A stretch of 64,000 bases of DNA, taken from NCBI RefSeq assembly GCF_900141985.1, contig NZ_FQZK01000002.1, positions 62,001 through 126,000 on the forward strand, read 5' to 3'. The notes under the pieces are model-generated. The model ran no database searches. It saw only the letters and a list, made by a program, of their open reading frames with translations, and was not told the DNA's origin. The position numbers were made by a program, and so were the translations under genes. Shown here piece after piece: positions 17,290 through 26,300 of this stretch (positions within the stretch are counted from its first letter, which is position 1; every line of letters starts with the position of its first letter). The DNA is from Nocardiopsis flavescens. GTDB lineage: Bacteria > Actinomycetota > Actinomycetes > Streptosporangiales > Streptosporangiaceae.

Positions 17290-17534
17290 CGTCGTTCTCC
17301 GCGGTGCCGCCGGTGTCCGGGGCGTCCGTGCCGCCGGAGTCCCCGCCGGCCCGCGCCCGGTTCCGGGGGAGTGCGCCCCCGCCCCCTCCCCCGGAGGGCG
17401 TGCGCGGGACCCGCCGCGGGGGCGGCCGTCCCGCTGCCCGCGGTGCCCCGCCGGGCCGACGCGTGCGGGGGGTCCCACCCCTCGGGTGCGACCCCCCGAC
17501 CGGGTTCCGCGGGGAAGCCGGCGCGATGGCCCGC

Positions 17535-17768
17535 TCAGCCCAGCAGGTTGTCGAAGTCCCCGTCCTTGGCGCCCAGGATGAGGCAGTCGATCTCCTCCTG
17601 GGTGTAGACCAGGGCGGGTCCGGACGGGAACCGGGAGTTGCGGACGGCGATGGAGCCGTCGGTCAGGCGCGCCATCTCGACGCAGGCGCCCTGGGAGTTG
17701 CTGCGCTGGGACTTCTGCCAGGCGGCCTCGGTCAGGTCGGTCGCGTTGATGCCGTTGTACGGGGTCAT
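17535..17768 (-). CDS. DUF397 domain-containing small protein
   Basis: 77 aa from the ATG at 17768, with AAAGGAG eight to twelve bases upstream; the longer frame to 17990 is not needed. It shows the DUF397 signature: AAWQKSQRSNSQGACVEMA, then IAVRNSRFPSGPALVYTQEE and a terminal GAKDGDFDNLLG. DUF397 proteins are small acidic partners of XRE/DUF5753 regulators and probably antagonise or ligand them, as in WhiJ-type modules. It is convergent with its presumed partner at 16310-17239. Confidence 0.92.
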   Translation of the reverse strand: MTPYNGINATDLTEAAWQKSQRSNSQGACVEMARLTDGSIAVRNSRFPSGPALVYTQEEIDCLILGAKDGDFDNLLG

Positions 17769-17825
17769 GCCGAAGTTCTCCTTTGGAGTCAAACGAGGGG
17801 AAGTGCCGTGCGTCTGCACTGCCAA

Positions 17826-17836
17826 ATGCACGTGCA
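17826..17836. promoter_or_regulatory. Palindrome ATGCACGTGCA, copy 2, nested in a larger inverted repeat
   Basis: An eleven-base match to the palindrome at 15575, located 58 bp upstream of the DUF397 start. It lies inside a wider imperfect inverted repeat (TGCCAAATGC near 17820 and GCATTGGCA near 17840), as expected for a cooperative or multi-subunit binding site. Confidence 0.45.
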
Positions 17837-18042
17837 GTCGCATTGGCACGTTCCCCAGGATAGCGTGACGCTCGCCACTTGTCCGGGATTCGCGCCCATC
17901 AGTCGCACGTGCTAGGACGGGGTGCTTCCGCAGGAAGGGCATCTCGGGGCGAAACGCGCACCCGAAGCCGCGGCTCCGGCCCCCGCGCACGACGGAGCCC
18001 CGCCGGTCGCCTCTCGCGGCGTCCGGCGGGGCCCGGGGGGAG

Positions 18043-19095
18043 TCAGGAGCAGGACAGCGCGGTCCGCAGCGCCTCCAGGTTCCCGCGCATGATCGACGGG
18101 TAGTCGTCGCCCGGGGAGTCGTCGGTGACGCCCTCCAGCGGGTCGAGGACCTCCACCGAGGCGCCGGTCTCCGCGGCGATGGTCTGCGCGGTCGCCTCGG
18201 GCATGAGCGGCTCGGTGAAGATCGTGGTGACGCCGTGCTCGCGGACGAAGTCGGCGATGTCCGCGATCTGGGTGGGGGAGGGCTCGCTGTCGGGGTCCAC
18301 GCCCGAGACGCCCACCTGCTCCAGGCCGTAGTGCTCGGTCAGGTAGGAGAAGGCGGTGTGGCCCACCACGACCTCGTTGCGCTCGCAGGAGGCCAGGCCC
18401 TCCTCGTACTCCCGGCCGATCGCCTCCAGGTCGGCGGAGACCGCCTCGGCGTTGGCGGTGTACTCGTCGGCGGCGTCCGGGTTCAGCTCGCCCAGCCGCT
18501 CGCCCAGGGCCTGGGCGGTCGTGGCCATGAGGTCGACGTCGAGCCAGAAGTGGGGGTCGAAGTCGCCGTGGTCGTGGCCGTCGCCCTGCGCCTCCTCCTC
18601 GGCGTGCCCGTCCTCGTCCTCGTGGCCGTGCCCGTCCTCGTCGTGCCCGTGCTCGTCCTCGTGTCCGTGGCCGTCGTCGTCCCCGTGGTCGTGGCCGCCC
18701 TCCCCGACGGGGTGCAGCTCCACGACGTCGGCCACGTCCAGCGCCCGGTCGGAGGCCTCCTGCTCGACGGCCTCGTCCACGGCGGGCTGGAGGCCGGACA
18801 CGTAGAACGCGAGGTCGGCCTCGGTGAGCTCGCCGATCTGGCGGCCCGTCAGCTCCAGGTCGTGGGGCTCCATGCCCGGCTCGGTCAGCTGGAGCACGGC
18901 CACTCCCTCGCCGCCGACCTCCTGGGCCAGCCACTCCAGGGGGTAGACGCCGGTGACCACGGTGAGGTCGGCGTCGGCGGGGGCGGGACCCTCCCCGCCG
19001 GCCGTGGAACCCTCGCCGCCGCCGCAGGCGGTGGCCGTCATCAGTGCCACCGCGGTCAGCGCGGCGGTTCGCAGGATCGTACGCATGGGGACCAT
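18043..19095 (-). CDS. znuA: Zinc ABC transporter substrate-binding lipoprotein (ZnuA-like)
   Basis: 350 aa from the ATG at 19095; a second ATG at 19086 is also possible. A lipoprotein signal ends at TATAC (Cys about 23-26). It is a cluster A-I (ZnuA/AdcA) binding protein. Conserved parts are GMEPHDLELTGRQIGEL (first His ligand), DPHFWLDVDLM, VVGHTAFSYLTEHYGLEQVG and FTEPLMPEATAQTIA. Between them lies a very long His/Asp/Glu-rich loop (about residues 125-175, many HGHED-type units) typical of zinc-specific ZnuA. No znuB or znuC genes flank it, so it must use permeases encoded elsewhere. A Zur-box-like site lies just upstream, so repression by zinc-loaded Zur is expected. Confidence 0.92.
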   Translation of the reverse strand: MVPMRTILRTAALTAVALMTATACGGGEGSTAGGEGPAPADADLTVVTGVYPLEWLAQEVGGEGVAVLQLTEPGMEPHDLELTGRQIGELTEADLAFYVSGLQPAVDEAVEQEASDRALDVADVVELHPVGEGGHDHGDDDGHGHEDEHGHDEDGHGHEDEDGHAEEEAQGDGHDHGDFDPHFWLDVDLMATTAQALGERLGELNPDAADEYTANAEAVSADLEAIGREYEEGLASCERNEVVVGHTAFSYLTEHYGLEQVGVSGVDPDSEPSPTQIADIADFVREHGVTTIFTEPLMPEATAQTIAAETGASVEVLDPLEGVTDDSPGDDYPSIMRGNLEALRTALSCS

Positions 19096-19106
19096 GATCG
19101 GGAAAA

Positions 19107-19121
19107 TGAAAACGGTTGTCA
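19107..19121. promoter_or_regulatory. Zur-box-like site upstream of znuA
   Basis: TGAAAACGGTTGTCA matches 11 of 15 positions of the actinobacterial Zur consensus TGAAAATGATTTTCA. It begins 11 bp before the ATG at 19095 and overlaps a TTGACA on the minus strand (19119-19124) that could be the -35 element, so bound Zur would block transcription. Confidence 0.6.
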
Positions 19122-19169
19122 ATTTGACCGCTGATCTCCCCGAATGCGGTGATCCGCGCTCCGCGGTCC

Positions 19170-19841
19170 TCAGATGACCTCGGAGAACCGCTCCACGTCG
19201 TCCGTCCGGCCCGCCACCACGATCACGTCGCCCTTCTGCAGCACGGTCTCCTCGGTGGCGTAGGTGAAGGGCGAGTTGATCCGCTTCACCGACACCACCG
19301 TGATCCCGTACTTCTGGCGGACCTTCGTCTCGCGCAGGGGCTTGCCGATCAGCTCCTTGGGCGCCTTGGTCTTGCCCAGGGAGAAGCCCTCCTCCAGCTC
19401 CACGTAGTCGAGCATCCGGCCGGACAGCAGGTGGGCCACCCGCTCGCCCATGTCGTGCTCGGGCTGGACCACGTGGTGGGCCCCGACCTGCTCCAGGATC
19501 CTCCCGTGCCGGCGGCTGGTCGCCTTCGCCCAGATCGTCGACACCCCCATGTCGACCAGGAGGGACGTGGTGAGGATGCTCTCCTCCAGGTGCGTGCCGA
19601 TCGCCACCACCGCCCGGGTGAACTCGGGGGCGCCGATCTGGCGCAGCGCCTCCTCGTCGGTGCTGTCCGCGATCACCGTGTGGGTCAGGGCGTCGGCGAA
19701 GGTCTGCACCAGGCGCGCGTTGGAGTCCACTCCCAGCACCTCCCACCCCCGGTCCACCAGCTCCAGCGCCAGCGAGCTGCCGAACCTTCCCAGCCCGATG
19801 ACCAGGACGCGCTTGTCGTCGGGACGCCTGTGCTGCGGCAC
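19170..19841 (-). CDS. ktrA: Potassium uptake regulatory subunit KtrA/TrkA (RCK domains)
   Basis: 223 aa from the GTG at 19841 with AGAGG upstream. The RCK_N domain has VLVIGLGRFGSSLALEL (GxGxxG dinucleotide motif) and ends about residue 130; RCK_C (TrkA_C) covers about 140-223 with GKPLRETKVRQKYGITVVSV. It forms the cytoplasmic gating ring of a Ktr/Trk potassium transporter and binds ATP or NAD(H). The membrane subunit gene ends 29 bp upstream, so the two are co-transcribed. Confidence 0.94.
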   Translation of the reverse strand: MPQHRRPDDKRVLVIGLGRFGSSLALELVDRGWEVLGVDSNARLVQTFADALTHTVIADSTDEEALRQIGAPEFTRAVVAIGTHLEESILTTSLLVDMGVSTIWAKATSRRHGRILEQVGAHHVVQPEHDMGERVAHLLSGRMLDYVELEEGFSLGKTKAPKELIGKPLRETKVRQKYGITVVSVKRINSPFTYATEETVLQKGDVIVVAGRTDDVERFSEVI

Positions 19842-19870
19842 GGGGAGACCTCTTTTCGTTGCTGCGGCGG

Positions 19871-21319
19871 TCAGCCGATGATCGGCCGGGACTCGGCCAG
19901 GGAGTAGCGGCGGCGGCGGTCCCGGAAGGCCAGCGCGGTCACGAAGGTGATGGGCCCGATCCGCCCGGCCACCATGAGGAGGGTGAGCATGCACTGGCCC
20001 CAGCCGGGCAGGTCCGCGGTGATACCCGTCGACATGCCCACCACGCCGAAGGCCGACACCACCTCGAACAGCACCGGGAGCAGGTGGAACCGCGTGCCCT
20101 CCAACAGGATGATCGTGCACACGGCGATCACCGTCGCGGACAGGAAGATGAGGCTCAGCGCCTGCCTGATCACCTCGTTGGGCAGCTGGCGGTCGAACAC
20201 GTGGACCGTGCTGTGGCCGCGCACCTCGGCGAGGATCACCAGGACGATCACCGCCAGGGTGGCGACCTTGATGCCCCCCGCGGTGCCGCCGCTCCCCCCG
20301 CCCACGAACATCAGCATGATCGTCAGCAGCAGGGTCGAGTCCCGCATCTCCCCGGTCGCCAGGGAGTTGAAGCCGCCGCTGCGGGGGACCACCCCGTGGA
20401 AGAAGCCGTCGGTGAACCGCGCGTACCACGGCATCGCGCCCAGGGTGGCCGGGTTGCTCCACTCCATGGCCGTGACCAGCACGATGCCCGCCGCGTACAG
20501 CACCACGGTGGTCGTCAGGGTGAGCTTGGTGTGCAGCGACCACCGCCGGGGCGTGCGCAGGCGCCGGCGGATCTCGACCAGCACGGGGAACCCGAACGCC
20601 CCCAGGATGATCGCGACGGCGCAGGGGACCAGGATGAACGGGTCCCCCGAGAAGCGCATGAAGCTGTCGGAGTACAGGGCCAGGCCCGCGTTGGTGAACG
20701 CCGACACCGAGTGGAACAGGCCCGAGTAGGCGGCCTCGCCCAGCGACATGTCGTAGCCGAGCCACAGGCGCGGGGTGATGCACAGGAACACCAGCCCCTC
20801 GACGATCAGGCAGATCTTCGCGACCCGGCTGACCACGCCGCTCACGTCCCCGGCCGCGACGGTGGGCAGCTCGGCGCGCACCGCCAGCTGCATCCGCAGG
20901 CCGAACTTGTGGATGACCGCGACGCCGAGCAGGGACGCCAGGGTCATGATGCCGATGCCCCCGACCTGCATGAGGAACAGGACGATCAGCTGCCCGACGA
21001 TGTTCAGCTCCTCGCCCAGGGTGAGGACCGTCAGGCCACAGACCGAGAGGGCCGAGGTGGCGGTGAACAGGGCGTCGACGAAGCCCAGGCCGTGCAGGTC
21101 GTTGGTGGTCACCGGGGTCATGAGCAGGCCGGTGCCGATCAGGTCCACCGTGACGAACACCAGAAGGAACAGCTGGGCGGGTTTTCCCCACGGGTGCGGG
21201 TTGGGCTCCTGCCGGGCCTTGGCCCGCATCGTCCGCACCGCCCCGGACAGGGCCGCGAAGGGGCCCCGGCGCCGCTCCGGCGGGCGGTCCCGCGGCCCCC
21301 GGCCGTCCGGTCGGGTCAC
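19871..21319 (-). CDS. ktrB: TrkH/KtrB family potassium transporter membrane subunit
   Basis: 482 aa from a GTG at 21319. It has eight or more membrane segments in four M1-P-M2 repeats. The selectivity-filter loops are readable: TATSALSVCGLTV, FHSVSAFTNAGLAL, VVPRSGGFNSL and SAFGVVGMSTG, each with the conserved glycine. Its length and the partner KtrA suit a Na+-coupled Ktr channel rather than classical TrkH. It has a 40-residue basic N-terminal extension before the first helix. It forms an operon with the RCK subunit. Confidence 0.94.
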   Translation of the reverse strand: MTRPDGRGPRDRPPERRRGPFAALSGAVRTMRAKARQEPNPHPWGKPAQLFLLVFVTVDLIGTGLLMTPVTTNDLHGLGFVDALFTATSALSVCGLTVLTLGEELNIVGQLIVLFLMQVGGIGIMTLASLLGVAVIHKFGLRMQLAVRAELPTVAAGDVSGVVSRVAKICLIVEGLVFLCITPRLWLGYDMSLGEAAYSGLFHSVSAFTNAGLALYSDSFMRFSGDPFILVPCAVAIILGAFGFPVLVEIRRRLRTPRRWSLHTKLTLTTTVVLYAAGIVLVTAMEWSNPATLGAMPWYARFTDGFFHGVVPRSGGFNSLATGEMRDSTLLLTIMLMFVGGGSGGTAGGIKVATLAVIVLVILAEVRGHSTVHVFDRQLPNEVIRQALSLIFLSATVIAVCTIILLEGTRFHLLPVLFEVVSAFGVVGMSTGITADLPGWGQCMLTLLMVAGRIGPITFVTALAFRDRRRRYSLAESRPIIG

Positions 21320-21472
21320 CGGACCGCCGCCCGTGCGGTGAAGGCGGACGACCCTGCGGCGGGTTCACTCGACACGGCTGCGGCTCCTCGTTCTTCCGAT
21401 CGCGAACGATTCTGCCAAACCTCTGCGCAACGGGCACGGCGACCGTCCGATACCGGCCGGGGCGCGCCCTGC

Positions 21473-22393
21473 TCAGACGTGCCGCGCGCCCTCGTGGTCG
21501 GTGTGCCCGGGGGGCTCCAGCTGGAGGGTGGAGTGCTCGACGTCGAAGTGCCCGGCCAGGCAGGCGTGCAACTCGTCCAGGGTGCGCCCGGAGTCGAGCA
21601 GCCGCTCCGGCGGGACGACCACGTGCGCCGACATCACCGGCACCCCCGAGGTGATGGTCCAGATGTGCAGGTCGTGGACGTCCACCACGGCCGGGTGGTC
21701 GAGCAGGTGGCGGCGCACCTCGTCCAGGTCCATGCCGCGGGGCGCGGACTCCAGCAGGATGTGCACGGCCTCCCGCAGCAGGGACCAGGCGCGGGGCACG
21801 ATGATCGCGGCGATGACGAGGGAGACGACGGTGTCGGCCTGGGTCCAGCCGGTGAGCCAGACGACGAGGCCTCCGATGATGACGCCCACCGAGGCCAGGG
21901 CGTCGCTGACGACCTCCAGGTAGGCGCCCTTGACGTTGAGGCTCTCCCGGGCGCCCGAGCGCAGGACCAGGGCTCCCACGATGTTGGCGACCAGGCCCAC
22001 GGCGGCGACGGCGACCATGCCCGGACCGGACACCTCGGCGGGGGAGCGGAGCCGGTCCACGGCCTCCACCACGATGAACCCGCACAGGGCGAACAGCACC
22101 AGGGCGTTGGCGGCGGCGGCCAGGATCTCGGCCCGCTGGTGCCCGAAGGTGCTGCGGCCCCGGGCCGGGCGGGCGGCGATCCACACGGCGACCAGGGCCA
22201 GGGCCACCCCGAAGGAGTCCGTGACGGTGTGCCCCGCGTCGGCGAGCAGGGCGAGGCTGCCGCTGAACGCCGCGCCCGCGACCTGGACCACCGCAACGCA
22301 GAGCATGAGCGCGAGCACGAGTGCGAGCCGGCCCCGGTGGGCGGCCCCCGCCGTGTGCCCGTGTCCGTGCCCGTGCCCGTGTCCGGCGCCCAT
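21473..22393 (-). CDS. CDF family divalent metal cation exporter
   Basis: 306 aa from the ATG at 22393 (AGGAGGGG upstream). It starts with a His-rich tail (GHGHGHGHGH), then six membrane helices. The metal-site residues of CDF exporters are visible: LLADAGHTVTDSFG (HxxxD, helix II) and 'VVSDALASVG' (DxxxD-like, helix V), plus a C-terminal ferredoxin-like domain with VVDVHDLHIWTITSG. It exchanges Zn2+, Cd2+ or Co2+ for protons outward. It is divergent from a CmtR-like sensor with an operator between, so induction by Cd, Pb or Zn is the likely logic. Confidence 0.93.
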   Translation of the reverse strand: MGAGHGHGHGHGHTAGAAHRGRLALVLALMLCVAVVQVAGAAFSGSLALLADAGHTVTDSFGVALALVAVWIAARPARGRSTFGHQRAEILAAAANALVLFALCGFIVVEAVDRLRSPAEVSGPGMVAVAAVGLVANIVGALVLRSGARESLNVKGAYLEVVSDALASVGVIIGGLVVWLTGWTQADTVVSLVIAAIIVPRAWSLLREAVHILLESAPRGMDLDEVRRHLLDHPAVVDVHDLHIWTITSGVPVMSAHVVVPPERLLDSGRTLDELHACLAGHFDVEHSTLQLEPPGHTDHEGARHV

Positions 22394-22441
22394 GGGTCCC
22401 CTCCTCCTGTGCGTGCGCACGTCTGTCCGGTCACCACCGTT

Positions 22442-22463
22442 TATACAGCCTGGGCTGTCTATA
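22442..22463. promoter_or_regulatory. Operator-like inverted repeat between CDF exporter and CmtR-like gene
   Basis: ACAGCC-TG-GGCTGT (22445-22458) is a perfect inverted repeat, extended outward to TATA on both sides with a one-base offset. It covers the -35 position of the regulator's promoter and lies 49 bp upstream of the exporter's start, the expected place for an ArsR/SmtB-family site. Confidence 0.6.
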
Positions 22464-22475
22464 CAGCAAACCATG

Positions 22476-22481
22476 TATAAT
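22476..22481 (+). promoter_or_regulatory. -10 element TATAAT giving a probable leaderless regulator mRNA
   Basis: A consensus TATAAT, rare in this GC-rich DNA, ends eight bases before the ATG at 22489, so transcription would start at or next to that codon; there is no Shine-Dalgarno sequence. The following bases (TGATTTTCA) also match the right half of the Zur consensus, an alternative input. Confidence 0.5.
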
Positions 22482-22488
22482 GATTTTC

Positions 22489-22845
22489 ATGTTGACCTCC
22501 GAGCAGCGCCTCTCCGCCGTCCAGCGGCTCGGCCGCGCCCTGTCCGACCCGACCCGCTGCCGGCTCCTGCTGGCGCTCCTCGAAGGCCCCGGCTACCCCG
22601 CCGAACTGGCCGAACGCCTCGGCCTGACCCGGCAGAACGTCTCGAACCACCTGTCCTGCCTGCGGGACTGCGGACTGGTGCGCACCCACGCCCACGGGCG
22701 CCGGGTCGCCTACGAACTCGTCGACGCCTCGCTCGCCCACGCCCTGGAGGACCTGCTCCGCGTCGTCTGGGGCACCGGGCGCCCGCACGAGGCCCCCGCC
22801 GGAGGATCCGGGGAGGCCGACGGGCCCGGGCTCCGGGCCGGCTGA
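22489..22845 (+). CDS. ArsR/SmtB family metal sensor, CmtR-like
   Basis: 118 aa winged-helix repressor. The recognition helix region is LTRQNVSNHLSCLRDCGLV, nearly the text-book CmtR sequence. Cys57 and Cys61 fall at the same numbers as the Cd/Pb-binding pair of Mycobacterium CmtR. The third CmtR ligand, a C-terminal cysteine (Cys102), is absent, so metal selectivity may differ. The ATG at 22489 is chosen because the TATAAT eight bases upstream makes the transcript leaderless; an in-frame ATG at 22480 is the alternative. It probably represses itself and the divergent CDF exporter. Confidence 0.9.
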   Translation: MLTSEQRLSAVQRLGRALSDPTRCRLLLALLEGPGYPAELAERLGLTRQNVSNHLSCLRDCGLVRTHAHGRRVAYELVDASLAHALEDLLRVVWGTGRPHEAPAGGSGEADGPGLRAG

Positions 22846-23387
22846 TCCCCTCCCTGCCCCCCGGCCCCACCCCGCACTCCTCTTTCCCTTCCCGTGCTCC
22901 TGTGGCCGCCGTTGCGGATGTCCGGAACCTGGCACTGTGATGCCCGTTACAGGCGCGAAGGGGTCGCTGAACGTAGCGAACACCCATGTCCGGGCGGTGG
23001 ATCTCCGACTTCTGTCGCGTGTCCCTAACTTTGGTCAGGGCCGGACCCTGACAGAAGACTGACGCGCCCCTGAAAGGCCCCCGAACAAGGTCCGAGGACG
23101 AGAAGTCCAGATATAACGCGACGTATTGTGGGGATGCGCCCGGCGGATGCGGTGCCCGGCGGAACACCCCGCGGGACGGGACGGTCCCGCGACCGGATTC
23201 CGTCCGGACGGGCACGGCATCCCCACCCCACGTCTTGAGGACCGGACCGCCGCCCCGCGGCGACGACCGGTGCGCACGGCACCGACCGGTCCGACGTCCG
23301 CAGCGAGTAGGAGCGAGAACCTCTCATGTCCAGATCGGCTTTCAGGACCCCGCCCGCGGGCTCCGCCCGCCCGGAAGGGGTGACCGG
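22846..23387. other. Intergenic region before the RND pump gene
   Basis: 542 bp without a credible gene. It contains the hairpin at 23034-23052 and a locally AT-richer patch (GATATAACGCGACGTATTG near 23108) that may be the pump promoter. That would leave a 5' leader of roughly 250 bases. Confidence 0.4.
23034..23052. promoter_or_regulatory. Inverted repeat GTCAGGG-N5-CCCTGAC
   Basis: Perfect 7-bp arms around CCGGA, about 340 bp before the pump gene. It could be an operator for an efflux repressor or the end of an upstream transcript. Confidence 0.3.
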
Positions 23388-26300
23388 ATGAACCGTCTAG
23401 CGGTCATGTCCCTCAAGAACCGGGCGCTGGTACTGCTCATCACCCTGGCCGTGCTCTTCTTCGGGGTGCTCGCCGCGGGGGCCGCCAAGCGGGAGCTCTT
23501 CCCGCAGATGTCCCTGCCGATGGTGATGGTCTCCGGCACCTACCAGGGAGCCTCCCCGCAGGTCGTGGAGAACCAGGTCACCGTGCCGCTGGAGCAGGCC
23601 GTGCAGGGCGTCGCGGGGGCCACCTCGGTCACCTCGACCTCCAGCGGCGGGTCGGCCCAGGTCACGGTCGAGTTCGACTACGGCTCCGACCAGGACGACC
23701 TGGTCCGCCAGACCCAGATCGCGGTCGACCAGGTCGCGGGCATGCTGCCCGACGGCGTGGAGACCAGTGTCACCTCCTTCAGCCTCGACATGATGCCCGT
23801 CGTCATGCTCGCCGCGGGCGCCGGGGACGGCGACGACCAGGCCATGATCGAGCCGCTGGAGACCCACCTCATCCCCGAGCTGGAGTCCGTCGAGGGCGTC
23901 CGGTCGGCGATGGTCACCGGCGCGATCTCCTCCGACCTGGTCATCACCCCGGACGAGGACGAGCTGGCCGACGCGGGCGTCACCGCCCAGGACATCACCG
24001 AGGCCCTCCAGGGCAGCGGGCAGCTCATGCCCGGCGGGGACATCGACTCCGACGGCCGCACCCTCAACGTCACCACCGGCTCCCAGTTCACCTCGGTCGA
24101 GCAGGTCGAGGACATCTGGATCCGACCGGCCGCCCCGGAGGCCGGCGCCACCTCGGCGATGCCCGGCGCGCCCCCGGCCGCCCAGCCCGAGCCGGTCCGC
24201 CTCTCCGAGGTCGCCGACGTCGAGCTGGTCCGCGACGACGCCACCACCCTGGCCCGCGTCAACGGCGACCCGAGCGTCGGCGTCATGATCATGAAGACCC
24301 CCGACGGCAACACCGTCGAGGTCTCCGAGGGCGTCGAGCGCGTCCTCGACGAGCAGGCCGACGTCCTCGGCGACGACATCGACATCACCGTGGTCTTCGA
24401 CCAGGCGCCCTACATCAACGAGTCCATCCTCGCGATGCTCGAAGAGGGCGGCATGGGCCTGATCGCCGCTGTGGTGGTCATCCTGGTCTTCCTGCTGTCG
24501 ATCCGCTCCACCCTGGTCACCGCGGTGTCCATCCCGGTGTCGGTGCTGATCGCCTTCCTGGGCATGCAGGTGTTCGGGTTCTCCCTGAACATGCTCACCC
24601 TCGCGGCCATCACGATCTCCATCGGCCGCGTCGTCGACGACTCCATCGTGGTCCTGGAGAACATCCGCAGGCACCTGGACTACGGCAAGGAGAAGCTGGA
24701 GGCGGTCAAGACCGGTGTCCGCGAGGTCGCGGGCGCGGTGGTCTCCTCCACCCTCGCCACCGTGGCGGTCTTCCTGCCGCTGGCCTTCGTCGGCGGCATG
24801 GTCGGCGAGCTGTTCATGCCGTTCGCGGTCACCGCCAGCCTGGCGCTGCTGGCCTCGCTGATCGTGTCGATCACGATCATCCCGGTGCTCTGCTACTGGT
24901 TCCTCAAGCCGCGCGACATCGGTGACGCCACCCAGGAGGAGGTCGAGCGCGAGGAGACCGAGCGCGAGCTCCGCAGCCCCCTGCAGCGCGCCTACCTGCC
25001 GGTCATCCGCTGGATCACCACCAAGCGCAGGCAGGCCACGATCGTCACCCTGGCCGCCTCCGCGGTCATCTTCGGCGGCACGGTCTACATGGCCGGGCAG
25101 CTGGAGACCGACTGGATGGGCCAGTCGGAGGAGAACACCTACGCCCTCGTCCAGGAGCTGCCCCCGGGCACCTCGCTGGAGGAGGCCGACGCCGAGGCCG
25201 TCAAGGTCGAGGAGATGCTCGCCGGGTTCGCGTGGGTGGAGTCCTACCAGACCAACGTCGGCGGCAGCGCCATGGCCGGCCCGTTCGGCGGCGGCGGCGC
25301 CTCCCAGATCGACTACACGATCACCGCGGACGCCGACACCGACCAGGAGCGCAACCGCGGCGTGCTGCGCGACTCCCTGGCCGACCTGGAGACCGAGTAC
25401 GAGCCGACCATGAGCGCCATGGGCGCGATGGGCGCGGGCTCGGGCATCGAGGTCCGGGTCACCGCCGACGACCAGGAGGTCCTGGCCGAGGCCGCCGGCC
25501 TGGTGGAGGAGGAGCTGAAGGGGATCGACGGCGCCGCCGACGTCACCAACGGCATCTCCGCCTCCCAGCCCGCGATGGAGGTCCGCGTCGACGCGGAGAA
25601 GGCCGCCGAGCTGGGCCTGACCGAGGCCGCCGTCGGCGGCCAGGTGAGCGCCGCCTTCAACGGGCAGACCGCCGGGACCGTCACCGTCGACGACAGCCGC
25701 CGCGACATCGTGGTCCGCGCCGTCGAGGCGCCCACCGGGGTCGGGGACCTGGAGGAACTGGTCGTCATGTCGCCGGTCTCCGGACCGGTGGAGCTGTCCG
25801 AGGTCGCCGACGTGGTGGAGGTGGAACAGCCGCCGCAGCTCACCCGCATCGACGGCATCACCAGTACCACCGTCGAGGCCAGTGTCACCGCCTCCGACCT
25901 CGGCGCCGTCAGCACCGAGATCACCGCGGCGCTCGACACGCTGGACCTGCCCCAGGGCGCCACCGCCACGCTGGGCGGCGTCAGCCAGGAGCAGAGCGAG
26001 GGCTTCATGCAGATGGCGCTGGCCATGCTGGCCGCCGTGGTCATCTGCTACCTCATCATGGTGGCGACCTTCAAGAGCCTGCTCCAGCCGTTCATGCTGC
26101 TGATCTCGATCCCGTTCGCGATCACCGGCTCGCTGGCGCTGCTGCTGATCACCGGCACGGCGCTGGGCATCGCGGGCCTGGTCGGCATGCTGATGCTCAT
26201 CGGCGTGGTCATCACCAACGCCATCGTCCTGATGGACCTGATCAACCAGAACCAGAACCGGGGGATGCCGCTCACGGAGGCGATCGTGGAGGGTGCCCGG

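Noticed and set aside
19170-22184. 1004-codon minus-strand frame joining the RCK protein to upstream sequence
   Set aside because: Upstream of 19841 it is the wrong frame of ktrB and the CDF exporter; the GTG at 19841 has a ribosome site.
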